Part shown: positions 62,830 to 64,000 of the stretch, one piece after another
How positions within the stretch are numbered: the first letter of the stretch is position 1
Layout of the letters: every line of letters starts with the position of its first letter
Program-made: the position numbers and the translations under genes
The notes under the pieces: model-generated
What the model was told of the DNA's origin: nothing
The model's input: only the letters and a program-made list of their open reading frames with translations
Databases searched by the model: none
Assembly (NCBI GenBank): GCA_963920705.1
Contig: OY987226.1
Span: 29,534,694-29,598,693 of the forward strand
DNA from: Odiellus spinosus
Lineage: Eukaryota > Arthropoda > Arachnida > Opiliones > Phalangiidae
Direction: 5' to 3'
DNA length: 64,000 nt

Positions 62830-64000
62830 ACTTATAAAATATTTTCTAATAGTATTTGTACTTCAAAAATTATGAAAAAAGTCAGGGAAGCATATTTTTA
62901 CATAAAGAATCGGGAAAAAAAATACTTCATTTCAGCTAATAGTATCCCTTTAAAGGGATTTCCTCACAATTCCTCCGAAAGGAAAGAAGTAACCCCGGGG
63001 AAAATAGATTAGAGAATATGATAGAAAATAAGTAGAGAAATCCTCCCAAAATATTTCCCGGTTACATAGATTAAATAACTAGGTTTAGAAAAACTGTTGT
63101 TTGGGGCAACTTATATTGGTATAGTCATAGGCGGAGAAGATAATCCGCCTATGGTATAGTTTCATAAATATTTTTTTACAACATATTGATACTACTATTA
63201 TCAGAACGTTTAGATGGTGGTGAATGTCTTAAATTTAAAGAGAATCTCAAATTATTTGAGGGTGCTCATTCCACAGCGCTGTTGTTTACGAAAAGATTAC
63301 GCGATTTGTTAGAGTACTAGAATGTGATGTACTACTATGAAAGAAATACCCATCATAGAGCTTTTAAAATTTTTAGACAACTGAATTTAGTAAATATTCT
63401 ACTAGCATCCTACGAAAGGACAAGAGAAGACCGCCGTATTTAGATTTTCGTACCGAAGGAGGGAAGAGTGGTTTGAATCCGGGGTTGGCCGGAATTACCC
63501 GGCAATAATGAATAACACGCTTCCAAAATCTTTAATGGGGACCCCTTCATACCTTTAATGAAAGAACAAAAGCTTACCTAGGTTCATGAACTGCATGCTA
63601 TTAAATGGGAATCGATCATGCTTTCAACCCCTGAAGAAACATCCTATAGAGGGCGCAAACGGCGCCTTGTGTCATGTGGGATCATCATTATCATACCTAG
63701 AGTGTCACGTGACTTCCAGGGAAATCATTCATAAAAAAGAAAAGCTACAAACCTAGGGAGATCAATTGGTGGGAGAACGAACTCAGGATATCATGTTTAA
63801 CCTTGAATTATTTATAATGTTATTTGTTTAAATTATATTATATGATCCCATTAAAATACTCTAAGAAGTGAAACCAGTTTGATTATTCTCAGTTAAAAAC
63901 CCACCAGTTACAAATGGAGGCATCGCTGATTCTGTTTTTTTTTTTTTTGCGCCCGTTATTGTCATTTTTTTTCGCGCTGTTGTTTAGTTGCCATTAGGGC
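62830..64000. other. Non-coding end of the window
   Basis: Apart from the hairpin at 63126-63153 nothing recognisable: no open frame of note and no repeat matching elsewhere in the window. The last bases hold a T-run beginning at about 63937. Confidence 0.4.
63126..63153. repeat. Small perfect hairpin
   Basis: CATAGGCGGA and TCCGCCTATG with an 8-base loop. Isolated; function unknown. Confidence 0.85.

Noticed and set aside
1-64000. tRNA, rRNA or other structured RNA genes
   Set aside because: I looked for tRNA-like internal promoter and cloverleaf patterns and rRNA-like conserved stretches and saw none; a covariance-model search would be decisive.

Overview
This is a eukaryotic, almost certainly arthropod (probably insect) nuclear window that consists almost entirely of transposable elements in various stages of decay. 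Supporting this are the AT-rich composition, several GGTTAGGTTAGG-type stretches common in insect genomes, many unrelated element classes (Ty3/gypsy, Ty1/copia, LINE, Helitron, rosa/mariner-like, ISL2EU-like, hAT, Harbinger-type, a MULE-like gene and an XPG-nuclease transposon), long minisatellite and satellite arrays, and intron-type splice signals. There is no prokaryotic gene organisation and no rRNA or tRNA that I could recognise. Almost every coding region carries stops or frameshifts. The one candidate cellular gene is a two-exon gene start at about 23.25-24.31 kb.

Layout, 1-17 kb. A plus-strand Ty3/gypsy element (gag, protease, integrase tail, probable 3' LTR; about 1-8.5 kb) is split by a complete minus-strand Ty3/gypsy element (1750-6666) with LTRs and an exact 5-bp target duplication (GGATA). 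Next is a palindromic rosa/mariner-like DNA transposon (9703-12180) with 610-bp inverted arms, a TA duplication, and a paralogous empty site in this same window near 51.8 kb. A copia RT fragment (12.5-13.0 kb) and a degenerate Helitron Rep region (13.8-15.7 kb) follow.

Layout, 16-29 kb. A 1.3-kb dispersed repeat (16.3-17.6 kb; inverted copy at 54.9-56.3 kb) abuts a broken minus-strand gene (17.55-21.92 kb). Its pieces look like a MULE-type transposase joined to a C-terminal Ulp1 (SUMO-type) cysteine peptidase, with five 54-residue repeats near the N-terminus. Then come the candidate two-exon gene, a 90-100-bp satellite (24.3-25.6 kb), a fold-back repeat and a 60-70-bp tandem repeat.

Layout, 29-48 kb. 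Two unrecognised plus-strand coding pieces (29.06-30.38 kb) and a LINE (35.7-39.3 kb) flank a 5.3-kb DNA transposon (30402-35694). That transposon has about 310-bp terminal inverted repeats, a DDE-like transposase and an XPG/PIN-like nuclease with a cysteine-rich tail. The LINE itself carries a solo LTR with a GGCTC duplication. Downstream are a Myb/SANT-like Harbinger accessory fragment, a 1.1-kb non-autonomous hAT element with a perfect 8-bp duplication, two MITEs, a decayed gag-protease region (42.7-44.3 kb) and a 1.2-kb array of a 15-bp repeat with a 480-bp higher-order period.

Layout, 48-64 kb. This part is mostly dispersed repeats, fold-back elements and minisatellites. It includes a second palindromic transposon derivative (57209-59026), of ISL2EU/Harbinger type, in which the transposase 3' half is again duplicated head to head. 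The most interesting theme is that two unrelated DNA transposons independently became long perfect-fold hairpin loci carrying transposase sequence. Such structures can, by known precedent (maize Mu killer), produce double-stranded RNA that silences their own families.
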